From: Peribacillus loiseleuriae
GTDB taxonomy: Bacteria; Bacillota; Bacilli; Bacillales; DSM-1321
Direction of reading: 5' to 3'
DNA: 64,000 nt
Assembly: GCF_001183985.1 (NCBI RefSeq)
Contig: NZ_LFZW01000001.1
Location: 270,187-334,186, forward strand
Part shown: positions 37,049 through 46,785 of the stretch, in pieces
How positions within the stretch are numbered: position 1 is the first letter of the stretch
Layout of the letters: the number at the start of each line of letters is the position of its first letter
Translations under genes and position numbers: made by a program
Notes under the pieces: generated by a model
Told to the model about the DNA's origin: nothing
The model's database searches: none
Seen by the model: only the letters and a program-made list of their open reading frames with translations

Positions 37049-39172
37049 ATGGAATTTAACCATAAACAACCGGAATTAGAAGTCAGAGTCAAGAACATCA
37101 TTGAAGTGGATGGGTTAAAATTTAAAGATTTGAATAACAATGGGAAACTAGATCCTTATAAGGATTGGCGTTTAAGCCCGAAAGAGCGTGCAGAGAACCT
37201 TGTTTCATTGATGAATATTGATGAAAAGATCGGTATGATGCTGATTAATACGCGTAAAATGGGGCTTTCTCAGGAAGATAAGGAAAAGACAAGTCATGAT
37301 GGTATATTAGATGAAGCGATTGTGGAAAAAGGGGAAAATATATTCGCCGCATCAAAAATATATGGAACAACACATACCATCGAGAAAAGGAATTTAAGAC
37401 ACTTCATTTTAAGAGACAACTTTAGTCCAGCAGAAATGGCCGAGTGGATTAATAAAATGAATGAAGTTGCTGAGGGAACCCGTTTAGGTATTCCTTGCTT
37501 GATTACATCTAATTCAAGAAATGAAAATGCAGAACCTATTTTTGGTATGAATGATGCAGGTGGAATTTTCTCTACATGGCCTGGAACCCTAGGACTTGCA
37601 GCGGCAGCACAGGGAGATATTAAAAACGGTGGAGATGCATCACTTATTAGCGAATTTGCTAAAATCGCTCGCGAAGAGTGGGATGCTGCGGGTATCAGAA
37701 AAGGTTATATGTACATGGCGGATACTGTTACAGATCCAAGATGGCAACGAACGTATGGTACATTTGGAGAAGATCCAGCATTTATTTCTGATGCTATTGG
37801 TCGCCTTATCGACGGATTCCAAGGCGAGGAATTAGGGAAAAATAGTATTGCAATGACAACGAAGCATTTTCCTGGTGGAGGAGCAAGAGAAAATGGATTT
37901 GATCCTCATTATAAAGAAGGGAAATGGAATCTTTACCCAACTCCAGGAAGCTTAGAAAAATATCACTTACCACCATTTAGAGCAGCGGTGGAACATGGTA
38001 CATCATCTATTATGCCATATTATTCTATACCAAGTATCAAGAAGAGTGTGGTACAAGAGTTCGAGGGTGAAGACATTCCATTCGAAGAGGTAGGCTTCAC
38101 ATTCAATCACTATTTCATTAACCATATTCTAAGAGGAAAACTTGGATTTAAAGGCTATATCAATAGTGACAGCGGCATTGTGAATAATATGAGCTGGGGC
38201 GTAGAAGAATTAAGTGAGGCTGAACGTTTTGCTAAGGCAGTCAATGCTGGGACAGATATCGTTGCTGACACAAATGATATAGAAAATCTTAAAATTGCTA
38301 TTAGCAAAGGCTGGATTAGCGAAAAGCGTATTAATGAAGCGAATGTACGACTCCTTACAGAAATGTTTACTTTAGGTATTTTCGATGATCGTACATATAA
38401 TTCGCCAAAAGAGGCTACAGCTGTAGTTAGCAACACAGCGAATTGGGAAGCAGCTTATGAAGGGCATAAAAAATCTGTAACGATCCTTAAAAACCAAAAT
38501 GAGACGTTACCATTAACAGCTGAAAAGCTTAATAATAAAAAGATTTATGTAGAAGTATTACACAAGGAAGTAGAACGAGCAACAAAGTATACTGAAAAGG
38601 CAAGAAAAGAATGTCAAGAGCTCAGCCAATTTACGATGACTGATAACTATGAAGAAGCTGATGTAGCGATCATGTTCTTACATCCGAAATCTGGTTCTTA
38701 TTTCAACGCGACACCTGGACTATTAGAGCTTGAGGTTTGTGAGGATAAAGTAGTGTCAGCTTTAGATGGCTCACTGTATCAGGAAACGACTATAACTGGT
38801 ATGGATCATCTAAAAGAAGTGACCAACAACCTCCATAGCCGTGGTGGAAAAGTCGTTATCAGTGTTAATGTAACATTGCCATGGATACTTGGAAATATTG
38901 AACCAATGGCAGATGCATTAATCGCTGGATATGATACCTTCTATAATGCACAGCTTGAGGTTATCGCAGGTAATAGTAAACCAGTAGGTGTTTTACCATT
39001 AACATTACCAGCGAGTGAAGATGTAATTGCGGTTCGTCAGAATGGTGAATGTGTGTCTAGAAACGATGTACCGGGCTATGATAAGGACAAGTATATGCCT
39101 AAAGGACTCAGCTATGCATATAAGGATAGTGATGGTAATATTTATAAGCTTGGTCATGGACTAAGATATTAA
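37049..39172 (+). CDS. glycoside hydrolase family 3 beta-glucosidase-like enzyme
   Basis: Protein of 707 residues, full length for GH3, without a signal peptide and hence cytoplasmic. The (beta/alpha)8 domain contains TKHFPGGGARENG and the catalytic Asp region GFKGYINSDSGIVNN. The alpha/beta sandwich domain follows from about residue 470 (SVTILKNQNETLPL). DLNNNGKLDPYKDW at residues 28-41 resembles a calcium-binding loop; it is unusual so near the N-terminus. AAGGAGG precedes the ATG. It likely hydrolyses imported beta-glucosides; no sugar transporter lies next to it. Confidence 0.88.
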   Translation: MEFNHKQPELEVRVKNIIEVDGLKFKDLNNNGKLDPYKDWRLSPKERAENLVSLMNIDEKIGMMLINTRKMGLSQEDKEKTSHDGILDEAIVEKGENIFAASKIYGTTHTIEKRNLRHFILRDNFSPAEMAEWINKMNEVAEGTRLGIPCLITSNSRNENAEPIFGMNDAGGIFSTWPGTLGLAAAAQGDIKNGGDASLISEFAKIAREEWDAAGIRKGYMYMADTVTDPRWQRTYGTFGEDPAFISDAIGRLIDGFQGEELGKNSIAMTTKHFPGGGARENGFDPHYKEGKWNLYPTPGSLEKYHLPPFRAAVEHGTSSIMPYYSIPSIKKSVVQEFEGEDIPFEEVGFTFNHYFINHILRGKLGFKGYINSDSGIVNNMSWGVEELSEAERFAKAVNAGTDIVADTNDIENLKIAISKGWISEKRINEANVRLLTEMFTLGIFDDRTYNSPKEATAVVSNTANWEAAYEGHKKSVTILKNQNETLPLTAEKLNNKKIYVEVLHKEVERATKYTEKARKECQELSQFTMTDNYEEADVAIMFLHPKSGSYFNATPGLLELEVCEDKVVSALDGSLYQETTITGMDHLKEVTNNLHSRGGKVVISVNVTLPWILGNIEPMADALIAGYDTFYNAQLEVIAGNSKPVGVLPLTLPASEDVIAVRQNGECVSRNDVPGYDKDKYMPKGLSYAYKDSDGNIYKLGHGLRY

Positions 39173-39183
39173 TCAATTTCTAT

Positions 39184-39256
39184 AATCCCTTTTAGATAGA
39201 CTTGGACAAAGAGACCATAGTAATATGTCCCTTTACAGTCTATCTGAAGGGGATTT
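39184..39256 (+). terminator. terminator after GH3 gene
   Basis: Nineteen-base-pair stem (AATCCCTTTTAGATAGACT with AGTCTATCTGAAGGGGATT) capped by an inner GGACA/TGTCC hairpin, then TTTTTC. Confidence 0.85.
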
Positions 39257-39589
39257 TTCTATGGAAAGAAAAGGACAAGCCTTAAAAACATCGTTCATTT
39301 GTAGAACATATATTTTAAGTCAAATTCCAATATTTAGACATGATTTAAATTTTATTTAGGTCTACTATATGAAAACCATTTGGGAAAGTATAAAACCTAA
39401 GATTGTATAAGTACGATATGTTTGGGCTATCTAAATAATTGGCTGGAGAGAGGTTTTCTTGACGGTTGAAATATATTCCTGTTAATCTAAACCCACTGCA
39501 AACTTAAGTGTGTTTAGGTGAGGCTGTAACTGAGAACACTTCATTTTTATAAAATGATGGTTATTGCACTTGGTCCCTAACAACTCAAT

Positions 39590-39690
39590 TTATTGGCAGT
39601 AAAATCCCCATCATAAGGCAAAGAGAATTGTAGGCGGGGAATGGAACCCCTCACTGATTGAAGTTTCACTTGATCCACTGGGTTCCATCA
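39590..39690 (+). ncRNA. structured leader upstream of the yibE/F pair (unassigned)
   Basis: Two nested pairings are visible: TCCCCA (39,604) with CGGGGA (39,635), and ATGGAACCC (39,641-39,649) with GGGTTCCAT (39,680-39,688). The second ends nine bases before the ribosome-binding site. This resembles a cis-regulatory RNA, but it fits no riboswitch class I know. The wider gap 39,257-39,710 has no gene. Confidence 0.35.
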
Positions 39691-39710
39691 TGATAGTTGG
39701 AGGTTTTTTC

Positions 39711-40850
39711 TTGAACATACTTATAACCAAGTTTAAAGAGTTGTCTTACAAACAAATGGTCTTATTCACCTTAATAGCTGTTTGTTTTGTCGCCTCTGTC
39801 ATTTTTGTTCATCACAATTATTCGTTCTATGAGCTCCCAATAGCCAAAGTGATCAAAACCAATCTGGAAGATACGACTGAAATGATTGATATGCATAATA
39901 ATAAAGATCATCTTTTCACACAGCAGATAACAGCCGAAATAAAGAACGGGGAAAATAAAGGGAAGATCCTTCATTTAACTAATCAGTATTCATCATCTGG
40001 AGCTTATGACCAAGAGTACCGTGTTGGTAACGAATTGTTTGTTTCGATTGATACAAACAGTAAAGAAAATACAGAGTTAACGGGATCTATAAAAGACGTA
40101 AAACGTGATAAATTCGTTTTATATATAGCATGGGTTTTTATCTTTATTTTACTTATCGTTGGAAAAAAACAAGGGCTGTTTTCGATTATAAGTTTGGCAG
40201 TTAATGCGGTTTTATTATCTTATGCATTGGATATCTATTTGCATGACCCAGAAACGAGTTTGTTATTGATTTGCAGTATAAGTGTTATTTTATTTACTGT
40301 CATTTCTTTGTTACTCGTTAATGGTTTTAATGATAAAACATATGCCGCTATTATTGCGACCTTGTTGGGAACTTTTGTTTCGTTGTTCATTGCCTATCTT
40401 GTTATGTGGGTAACCTCTGGAAAAGGCCTTAGATATGAAGAAATGCAATATTTAACTCGGCCTTATCGAACGGTGTTTATGGCAGGGGTATTCATCGGAT
40501 CTTTAGGTGCCGTAATGGATATAGCCATTACAATGTCTTCTTCTATCTTTGGATTGTATGAAAAGAATCACAACATATCAGTAAAAGCACTTAAAACATC
40601 AGGTATAGATATTGGAAAAGATATTATGGGACCTATGACAAATATTTTGTTTTTTGCTTATATAAGTGGTTCTATACCAATGCTTATTTTGTATTTAAAG
40701 AATGCTTCTCCATTGGGATTTACACTTTCCATGAATCTTTCATTGGAATTGGCCCGTGCTCTAGCCGGAGGTATTGGCATCGTGTTGACGATTCCGATCG
40801 GTCTATATACGTCTATTTATTTTGTTAATCGAAAGAGGGCAAGATCATGA
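39711..40850 (+). CDS. YibE/F-family membrane protein, first of pair
   Basis: About 379 residues. TM1 is near the N-terminus, followed by an extracellular domain (about 45-125) with the YibE/F segment KNGENKGKILHLTNQYSSSG. About seven further membrane helices follow, with GVFIGSLGAVMDIAITMSSSI and GKDIMGPMTNILFFAYISGS. TTG 39,711 has TTGGAGG eight bases upstream; an ATG seven codons earlier lacks one. The function of the family is unknown; transport has been suggested. It overlaps the next gene by four bases. Confidence 0.88.
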   Translation: MNILITKFKELSYKQMVLFTLIAVCFVASVIFVHHNYSFYELPIAKVIKTNLEDTTEMIDMHNNKDHLFTQQITAEIKNGENKGKILHLTNQYSSSGAYDQEYRVGNELFVSIDTNSKENTELTGSIKDVKRDKFVLYIAWVFIFILLIVGKKQGLFSIISLAVNAVLLSYALDIYLHDPETSLLLICSISVILFTVISLLLVNGFNDKTYAAIIATLLGTFVSLFIAYLVMWVTSGKGLRYEEMQYLTRPYRTVFMAGVFIGSLGAVMDIAITMSSSIFGLYEKNHNISVKALKTSGIDIGKDIMGPMTNILFFAYISGSIPMLILYLKNASPLGFTLSMNLSLELARALAGGIGIVLTIPIGLYTSIYFVNRKRARS

Positions 40851-41626
40851 ATGTATTAGTCTGGCTGGCAGCCATTTTATTGATATTGATGCTACTTATT
40901 GGTGGGAAAAAAGGAGCACGGTCTTTTATTTCTTTATTCTTAAACTTTGGTGTGCTACTTCTTACCGTCCTTTTTATGACAGATCCAAATGCCAATCCGA
41001 TTATCTTAACATTGATTGCATGTGCAGTGATTAGTTGTATTAATCTATTTTATATTAATGAAGTGAACAGTAAAACAATTACTGCATTTATTTCTACTAT
41101 TATCACAATTGGTATTTTACTTTTTTTTATTAACATTGTGGCAAAGAATGCTTTGATTCAGGGATTTGGTGAAGAAGAAGTAGAGGAACTGGGCGTATTT
41201 TCCCTTTATATTGGCGTAGATTTTGCTAAAATTGGGGCTTCCATGATTATTATGGGTACAATAGGTGCCATTACTGATGTTGCCATTTCCATTACATCTC
41301 CCATGCGTGAAATCTTTAATCACAATCCACTAATTAGCAGGAAAGATTTATTCACATCTGGATTAAGTATTGGGAAGGATATCTTAGGAACAACTACAAA
41401 TACGTTATTTTTTGCCTTCTGTGGGGGCTATCTGGCATTGCTTATATGGTTTAAAGATTTATCTTATTCTGTTGGAGAAATCGTAAATTCAAAGTTATTT
41501 AGCGCCGAGATGATATCTATACTTTATGCAGGAATTGGTGTAGCTTTGGTTATTCCAATTGCTTCCTGGATTAATGCGTATTTTTTAGTGAAAACAAGAG
41601 AAAAAAATAAGATATCTAATAATTGA
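40847..41626 (+). CDS. YibE/F-family membrane protein, second of pair
   Basis: Protein of 259 residues with about eight membrane helices and no extracellular domain. MGTIGAITDVAISITSPMREI and GKDILGTTTNTLFFAFCGGY match the corresponding segments of the preceding protein, so the two are diverged paralogues and probably form a heteromeric complex. It starts by ATGA overlap with the upstream gene. No third gene follows in the unit. Confidence 0.88.
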   Translation: MNVLVWLAAILLILMLLIGGKKGARSFISLFLNFGVLLLTVLFMTDPNANPIILTLIACAVISCINLFYINEVNSKTITAFISTIITIGILLFFINIVAKNALIQGFGEEEVEELGVFSLYIGVDFAKIGASMIIMGTIGAITDVAISITSPMREIFNHNPLISRKDLFTSGLSIGKDILGTTTNTLFFAFCGGYLALLIWFKDLSYSVGEIVNSKLFSAEMISILYAGIGVALVIPIASWINAYFLVKTREKNKISNN

Positions 41627-41760
41627 ACAGACAAAAGGCTATTGTCAAAAATCAACAGAGTTAATGAACAAAGCCTAATTCGTGAAATGTGTTTACTTAC
41701 ACTTTATTTCAAAAAAGGTTAAAATAAACGTATCTCATCAAAAGTAAAGGAGCAAAAAAT

Positions 41761-42477
41761 ATGCAATCGATCACAGGAAAAATAGCGTTAATTACGGGAG
41801 CAGGGCGTGGGATTGGCCGTGCAACAGCGATAGCTTTTGCCAAAGAAGGAGTACATGTAGGCCTAGTTGGACGTACGCTTGAAAATTTAGAACAAGTAGC
41901 AGAGGAATTAAAACAGTATGATGTGAAGGTAGCATACGCTTGCGCAAATGTAGCGGATTTAGATTCGATTACAACAGCGGTTGAATCCATTCGTGGTGAG
42001 CTAGGTGCCATCGATATTTTAGTAAACAATGCTGGTATTTCAAAATTCGGTGGCTTCATGGACTTAACGCCTGAAGAATGGACAAATATTATCGATGTTA
42101 ACGTCAAAGGTGTGTACTACACAACACGTGCGGTATTACCGGAAATGATTGAGCGCAACACAGGCGACATCATTAATATCTCATCAACAGCTGGTCAAAA
42201 GGGTGCACCTATCACAAGTGCATACTCGGCTTCAAAGGCTGCGGTGATCGGACTAAGTGAATCATTAATGCTTGAAGTGCGTAAGAAAAATATTCGTGTG
42301 ACAACGTTAACGCCAAGTACAGTGGCAACAGATATGGCTGTGGAGCTAAACTTAACAGATGGCAATCCAGAAAAGGTGATGCAAGCAGAAGATTTAGCAG
42401 ATTTAATGGTGGCACAGCTAAAACTTCATCCACGTGTTGTCTTAAAACATGCTGGACTTTGGTCAACGAATCCTTAA
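41761..42477 (+). CDS. short-chain dehydrogenase/reductase (FabG-like)
   Basis: Classical SDR of 238 residues: [12 protein letters not shown] cofactor loop, NNAG near residue 88, and catalytic Ser, Tyr and Lys in ISSTAGQKG and YSASK. Best match by pattern is 3-oxoacyl-ACP reductase-like SDRs such as YdaD-type proteins of bacilli. Because fatty-acid genes are absent nearby, a role outside fatty-acid synthesis is likely. AAAGGAGC precedes the ATG. A strong terminator follows, so it is monocistronic. Confidence 0.87.
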   Translation: MQSITGKIALITGAGRGIGRATAIAFAKEGVHVGLVGRTLENLEQVAEELKQYDVKVAYACANVADLDSITTAVESIRGELGAIDILVNNAGISKFGGFMDLTPEEWTNIIDVNVKGVYYTTRAVLPEMIERNTGDIINISSTAGQKGAPITSAYSASKAAVIGLSESLMLEVRKKNIRVTTLTPSTVATDMAVELNLTDGNPEKVMQAEDLADLMVAQLKLHPRVVLKHAGLWSTNP

Positions 42478-42496
42478 AAGAATGATTCGAAATATC

Positions 42497-42536
42497 AAGA
42501 CGCTATCCAATGTATGTTGGATAGCGTCTTCCTTTT
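42497..42536 (+). terminator. terminator after SDR gene
   Basis: Perfect 14-bp stem AAGACGCTATCCAA/TTGGATAGCGTCTT with six-base loop, then CCTTTTT. Confidence 0.88.
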
Positions 42537-42781
42537 TGTGATTTAAAAAACTTTGATGTAGGTACGAATATGAAAAAAGGATGATAGAAGGTTTGATGAT
42601 AATGGATATCTTTACATAACGAAGAGGGCAGTGGCTACCATTTTATTTATGTTTTTTGTGAGTAGCCGATTTGTATGGGAATCAGGGGGACTGGCTCGTT
42701 TAAAAAATAATCATTAGTGAGTGTGACGCCCAATCGAGTAGCTTTTTTTCGAATAAATTATGAATAAGGGAGGGACAAGCG

Positions 42782-43579
42782 ATGGAAAAAAATCAAATTG
42801 TAGACATTTCACACTATCAACCTTCTAATAAAATAAATTGGGAAAAGGCTGCTAAAGAAGTCGCCTTTATGATCATCCGGGTCCAGTACGGATCTAGATC
42901 AATGGATAGCGAATATAAAAATCACGTAGCAAATTGTAAAAAATACGGTATCCCATTTGGCCACTATGCATATGCTCGTTTTGTTAGTGAGACTGATGCA
43001 AAGGTAGAAGCCAATGACTTTCTAAATCGTATTGATAAAGAGGCTAAATTTCTCGTTGTAGATGTAGAAGAAAAAACGACTTCTACGGCTGCGCAAATGG
43101 TACCTGCTACACAAGCATTTATTGATGTTTGTAAAGAAGCTGGATGGAAAACGGGGCTATATACCGGACATCATTTTTACCAACCGTACTCTATGGATCA
43201 AGTGAAAACGGATTTTTTATGGCTACCAAGATACGGGACAAACAATGGATTAAAGCAAACGCAACCTGATTACCCTTGTGACATTTGGCAATACACGTCA
43301 GTTGGGAGAGTTAGCTGGTATGAAGGGGATCTTGATCTAAATGTTTTAAATGGCAATAAATCACTTGAGTGGTTTATTGATATTGATCAAAAGGAGGGTG
43401 TTAAAGTGGTAGCTAATATAGATGATATTACAGGGCATTGGGCTGAAAAGTCTTTGGGAAAGGCAAAAAAGGCAGGCATTATGATTGGCTATGAAGATGG
43501 CTCCATGAGGCCGAATGAACCCGTCACAAGGGCACAATTGGCAGTTATTCTAGATCGATTAAAATTGCTGGATAAGTAG
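42782..43579 (+). CDS. GH25 lysozyme with one SLH domain
   Basis: Protein of 265 residues. The GH25 muramidase domain (about 5-195) carries the catalytic Asp/Glu set in VDISHYQ and LVVDVEEKT, plus PCDIWQYTS. A single SLH domain (about 215-262) has DDITGHWAEKSLGKAKKAGIMIGYEDGSMRPNEPVTRAQ. There is no signal peptide, which fits a phage-type endolysin released by a holin rather than a secreted autolysin. No holin gene is adjacent. GGGAGGG precedes the ATG. It may be a leftover lysis gene of a prophage. Confidence 0.9.
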   Translation: MEKNQIVDISHYQPSNKINWEKAAKEVAFMIIRVQYGSRSMDSEYKNHVANCKKYGIPFGHYAYARFVSETDAKVEANDFLNRIDKEAKFLVVDVEEKTTSTAAQMVPATQAFIDVCKEAGWKTGLYTGHHFYQPYSMDQVKTDFLWLPRYGTNNGLKQTQPDYPCDIWQYTSVGRVSWYEGDLDLNVLNGNKSLEWFIDIDQKEGVKVVANIDDITGHWAEKSLGKAKKAGIMIGYEDGSMRPNEPVTRAQLAVILDRLKLLDK

Positions 43580-43593
43580 TCAAAACGAGCATG

Positions 43594-43653
43594 TTCCAAA
43601 GTGAAGTACCTTCGTGAGATTACAGAATTCATGAGGGTGCTTCACTTTGGGAA
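43594..43653. terminator. bidirectional terminator
   Basis: Long stem TTCCAAAGTGAAGTACC...TCATGA with matching GGGTGCTTCACTTTGGGAA between the convergent lysozyme and MFS genes. Confidence 0.7.
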
Positions 43654-43689
43654 TATAAGGGTTTTTGATGATTCAATCTACTACACGAA

Positions 43690-45159
43690 CTAGCTTATTT
43701 TCTTTTTCAAAGGTAACGAAGATTGGCGAACCATTTTACTAGAGACACCTAATACAAGTAGTAAACCTGCTGCCATTAATATACCGTCTAGCACAAGTGG
43801 TATGCCCCAACTACCAGTATTATCTCGTAGTACTCCAGAGACAACTGGTGAGAGTACGGCTCCGATTTCAGCAATTAAATTTAGCATCCCAAACATGGAT
43901 CCTCTGCTTTTTTCAGGTGTTAAATCGGAAGCAAGTGCATGGGCAACGGGTTGTAAGGCAAAAAAGAATAATCCGGAAACAAATAGGATTATGGACATAA
44001 CGATCGGACTATTATTCCCCATCATGACATATGCAGCAAAAATAAAAATAAGAACGGTCAAAACAGCGGTTAACGCAGCTAGAATATTACGTCGTCCATT
44101 TGGTCGATCGGCCACCATGTCAGAAATTTTACCACCAAGAGGAAAACCAATGATTCCAGCTAAACCATTAAACGATGCGATCAAAGCCGCCGCCATTAAG
44201 GCACCACCACCGAAATCTTTGACAATCGATACGGACCAAAATCCGTAAAACCAAAGATGCCACATGATAGGAATGAAGAATAAGTATAACAAGAAAAGGT
44301 TTTTGTTGGCCAAAATTGGCTTTATGTCGGACTTTTTAGTAGTGTACAGATAATAGATTAGGAGCGGACAAAGCGCTACAAGTATTCCTGCAATCGTAAT
44401 ATTGGATAGTCCAAGTTTTTCGGAAAAATAATAGATTCCCATGACAATTACTAGAAAAACGGCAGAGTATAACGACATATATAAGAGTGCTTTATTAAAT
44501 TGTACTTTAATGCCTGGGGAAGATGGATCGACAGATTGAGTCGGATTATTTTTTGGCTTCATATATCTAAAGATAAAAAATGCACTAACAAGCGTAATAA
44601 TTCCCATCACAAAAAAAGGAAAACGCCATGCATCTTCTCCCATTATTGGTTCTGCGGCTGTGATCAGAAAAGGTACACCAATTGTACCTGCTGTAAGACC
44701 TACAGATAATCCAGTAAGTGCAACACCCATGCCTAAGCCGACTTTTTTAGGCGGTGTATGAAAGGCAATATATGAGCGATCATTTGAATAGAACGCACCT
44801 TCACCTAGCCCTAGTATGACTCTAAATAGTATAAATGCGATAAGGCCGCCAGCTACACCTGTTAATAATGTGGCGATGCCTGCCCAAACGACACTTAAAA
44901 TAATAATGGTACGATAGCCAAAGCGATCTCCAAGATAGCCGCCAGGAAATTGCATAAGCATAAAGCCCGCAAAAAACAAACTACCGATCAGACCACCTAT
45001 TCCATGTGGATTAGCCACATTTGCAAAAAAGCCTATGTCATTTTCAATCATGTAGGTAATAACCGGTCCAGTTGCTGTTCGATCAACATAAGAAACAAAC
45101 CAACCTAAAAATAATAACCCCCAGATTGTGTGATACCTTTTCCAACCTTCTTTTTCCAT
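43690..45159 (-). CDS. MFS transporter under SAM-riboswitch control
   Basis: Major facilitator of 489 residues with about 12 membrane helices. DRTATGPVITYMIEND in helix 1 and GYLGDRFGYRT between helices 2 and 3 are the MFS signature. RVILGLGEGAFYSNDRSYIAFHTPPKKVG lies after helix 4. The overall form resembles anion:cation symporter-type (ACS) permeases for organic acids. The SAM-I riboswitch upstream implies a role in methionine or sulfur supply, yet the substrate cannot be read from sequence. It follows the methionine-synthase-like gene on the same strand. Confidence 0.88.
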   Translation of the reverse strand: MEKEGWKRYHTIWGLLFLGWFVSYVDRTATGPVITYMIENDIGFFANVANPHGIGGLIGSLFFAGFMLMQFPGGYLGDRFGYRTIIILSVVWAGIATLLTGVAGGLIAFILFRVILGLGEGAFYSNDRSYIAFHTPPKKVGLGMGVALTGLSVGLTAGTIGVPFLITAAEPIMGEDAWRFPFFVMGIITLVSAFFIFRYMKPKNNPTQSVDPSSPGIKVQFNKALLYMSLYSAVFLVIVMGIYYFSEKLGLSNITIAGILVALCPLLIYYLYTTKKSDIKPILANKNLFLLYLFFIPIMWHLWFYGFWSVSIVKDFGGGALMAAALIASFNGLAGIIGFPLGGKISDMVADRPNGRRNILAALTAVLTVLIFIFAAYVMMGNNSPIVMSIILFVSGLFFFALQPVAHALASDLTPEKSRGSMFGMLNLIAEIGAVLSPVVSGVLRDNTGSWGIPLVLDGILMAAGLLLVLGVSSKMVRQSSLPLKKKIS

Positions 45160-45203
45160 TCAATTCACTTCCAATACTCAATTAGTTTGTCTTACCTTGC
45201 ATT

Positions 45204-45366
45204 AAAAAAATACCTCTCTATGTTTAATTAGAGAGGCATTTGGTGGAATAATCCTCTCTTATTTGTCAAAGCATGACGCTTTGCAGGAATTAGCACCTTT
45301 TTAACAGTTTGTTAAATGGTTGCCGGGCTTCATAGGGCCAGTCCCTCCACCGCTCTTCATAAGAGT
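45204..45366 (-). ncRNA. SAM-I riboswitch (S-box) for the MFS gene
   Basis: On the minus strand: CTTATGAAGAGCGGTGGAGG, then GGCCCTATGAAGCCCGGCAACC, then AAGGTGCTAATTCCTGC. These are the invariant S-box segments. The aptamer is 45,255-45,366; the terminator stem ATGCCTCTCTA/TAGAGAGGTAT with seven T is at 45,204-45,240. SAM binding should stop transcription. Confidence 0.95.
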
Positions 45367-45429
45367 TGTTATATAGTTTGTGATTTTTTCATTGTTAGGT
45401 TTTAGTGCAACTGGGAAAGTGTTTATTAA

Positions 45430-46548
45430 TTACTTCCAAACGTCCTGTGCAATATTTACAACGTGGCGTACTTTTGCCCATTGTTCTTCTTCTATTAGTA
45501 CATTTCCTTCTTCTGTTGAGGCAAAACCACATTGTGGACTCAAACAGATTTGATCTAATGGAACATACTGTGAAGCTTCGGTAATTCTCTCTTTAATTCG
45601 TTCAGGGTCTTCCAATGCGCCTTTTTTAGAAGTAATTAAGCCTAATACAACGTAAAGATCAGGTCGCTTGATATGGCGTAGTGGTTCAAAACCACCTGAA
45701 CGATCGTCATCAAATTCAAGGAAAAGACCGTCAAGATTTAGTCCACCGAAGATCGTCTTAGAAGCATCTTCATAACCACCAGTGGATGAATATGTGGATC
45801 TGAAATTACCTCGGCAAATGTGCATTGTAATGATCATATCATCCGGCTTATTTGCAATGGCCTCATTGATTCCTCTTTGGAACAATTGTGCTAATGTAGC
45901 AGGATCAGACCCTCTATTAGCAATTTGTTCTCTCCCTTTTTCTGAAAAGAATAGGGACCAAGCTGTATCATCTAATTGCAGATAACGACAACCTGCATCA
46001 TAAAGCGCCTGAATCACACCTTGATAAGCAGCAATTAAATCATCATAAAATTCTTCGTGAGTGCGGTACACGTCAGTTTCAAGTGTTCCTCTGAAATAAA
46101 GCATATTGGGGCTAGGTATTGTAAACTTTGCCACAGCATCGCCTGCAATATTATGAAGAAACTTATAATGATCGATCATATAATGATCAGAAAATGCAAT
46201 TTTTCCCGTCACCTTAATACCGTGTGCTCTCGTTTTAACGCCGTTAAATTGAATTCCATCATTTGTTTCATGGAACAAAACACCATCAAAGCCTGACAAA
46301 AAGTCTAAATGCCACCAAGCACGTCTAAATTCACCATCCGTAACAGCTTTTAAACCCGCTTCTTTCTGCTTTTCAACTAGCTTGATAATTTCCTCGTCCT
46401 CAATTTTGCGTAATTCATCAGCGGTAATTTCCCCGTTCTCCTTTTGTAAACGCGCTTGCTTAAGACGTTCTGGTCGTAAAAAACTACCGACGTGATCGGC
46501 TTTAAAAGGTGCATTCGTTACTAGTTCTTGTGTTGTTAATGCTGTCAT
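45430..46548 (-). CDS. cobalamin-independent methionine synthase-like protein (YxjG/YxjH type)
   Basis: Protein of 372 residues equivalent to the C-terminal catalytic half of MetE, as in YxjG and YxjH of B. subtilis. FKADHVGSFLRPERL begins the domain. Zinc ligands are in ITMHICRGN (His, Cys) and LSPQCGFAS (Cys), with the substrate block YLQLDDTAW. It should transfer a methyl group to homocysteine or a related thiol; the donor for these short forms is not established. It has its own SAM-I riboswitch. Confidence 0.92.
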   Translation of the reverse strand: MTALTTQELVTNAPFKADHVGSFLRPERLKQARLQKENGEITADELRKIEDEEIIKLVEKQKEAGLKAVTDGEFRRAWWHLDFLSGFDGVLFHETNDGIQFNGVKTRAHGIKVTGKIAFSDHYMIDHYKFLHNIAGDAVAKFTIPSPNMLYFRGTLETDVYRTHEEFYDDLIAAYQGVIQALYDAGCRYLQLDDTAWSLFFSEKGREQIANRGSDPATLAQLFQRGINEAIANKPDDMIITMHICRGNFRSTYSSTGGYEDASKTIFGGLNLDGLFLEFDDDRSGGFEPLRHIKRPDLYVVLGLITSKKGALEDPERIKERITEASQYVPLDQICLSPQCGFASTEEGNVLIEEEQWAKVRHVVNIAQDVWK

Positions 46549-46617
46549 GTTACATTCCTACTTCCTTTTATAGTTTTTTCATCAAGCTTTTAAATGAGGA
46601 TACGAATTTTTCTCTAA

Positions 46618-46785
46618 TAAAAAAATAAGTGGGCCCTCAAGTAAGAAGAGGGCCCACGAAAATACGAAGACAATCTTCTTATCTTCAAGGTATGACTTAT
46701 ACCTATTGGAATTAGCACCTTGCCGAAACCCGGCTGGTTGCTGAGACATCATCGGGCCAATCCCTCCGTCTCTCTTGATAAGAAT
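46618..46785 (-). ncRNA. SAM-I riboswitch (S-box) for the MetE-like gene
   Basis: On the minus strand: CTTATCAAGAGAGACGGAGG, then GGCCCGATGATGTCTCAGCAACC and AAGGTGCTAATTCC. The aptamer is about 46,675-46,785. The terminator GTGGGCCCTC/GAGGGCCCAC with T run is at 46,618-46,658. Confidence 0.95.
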
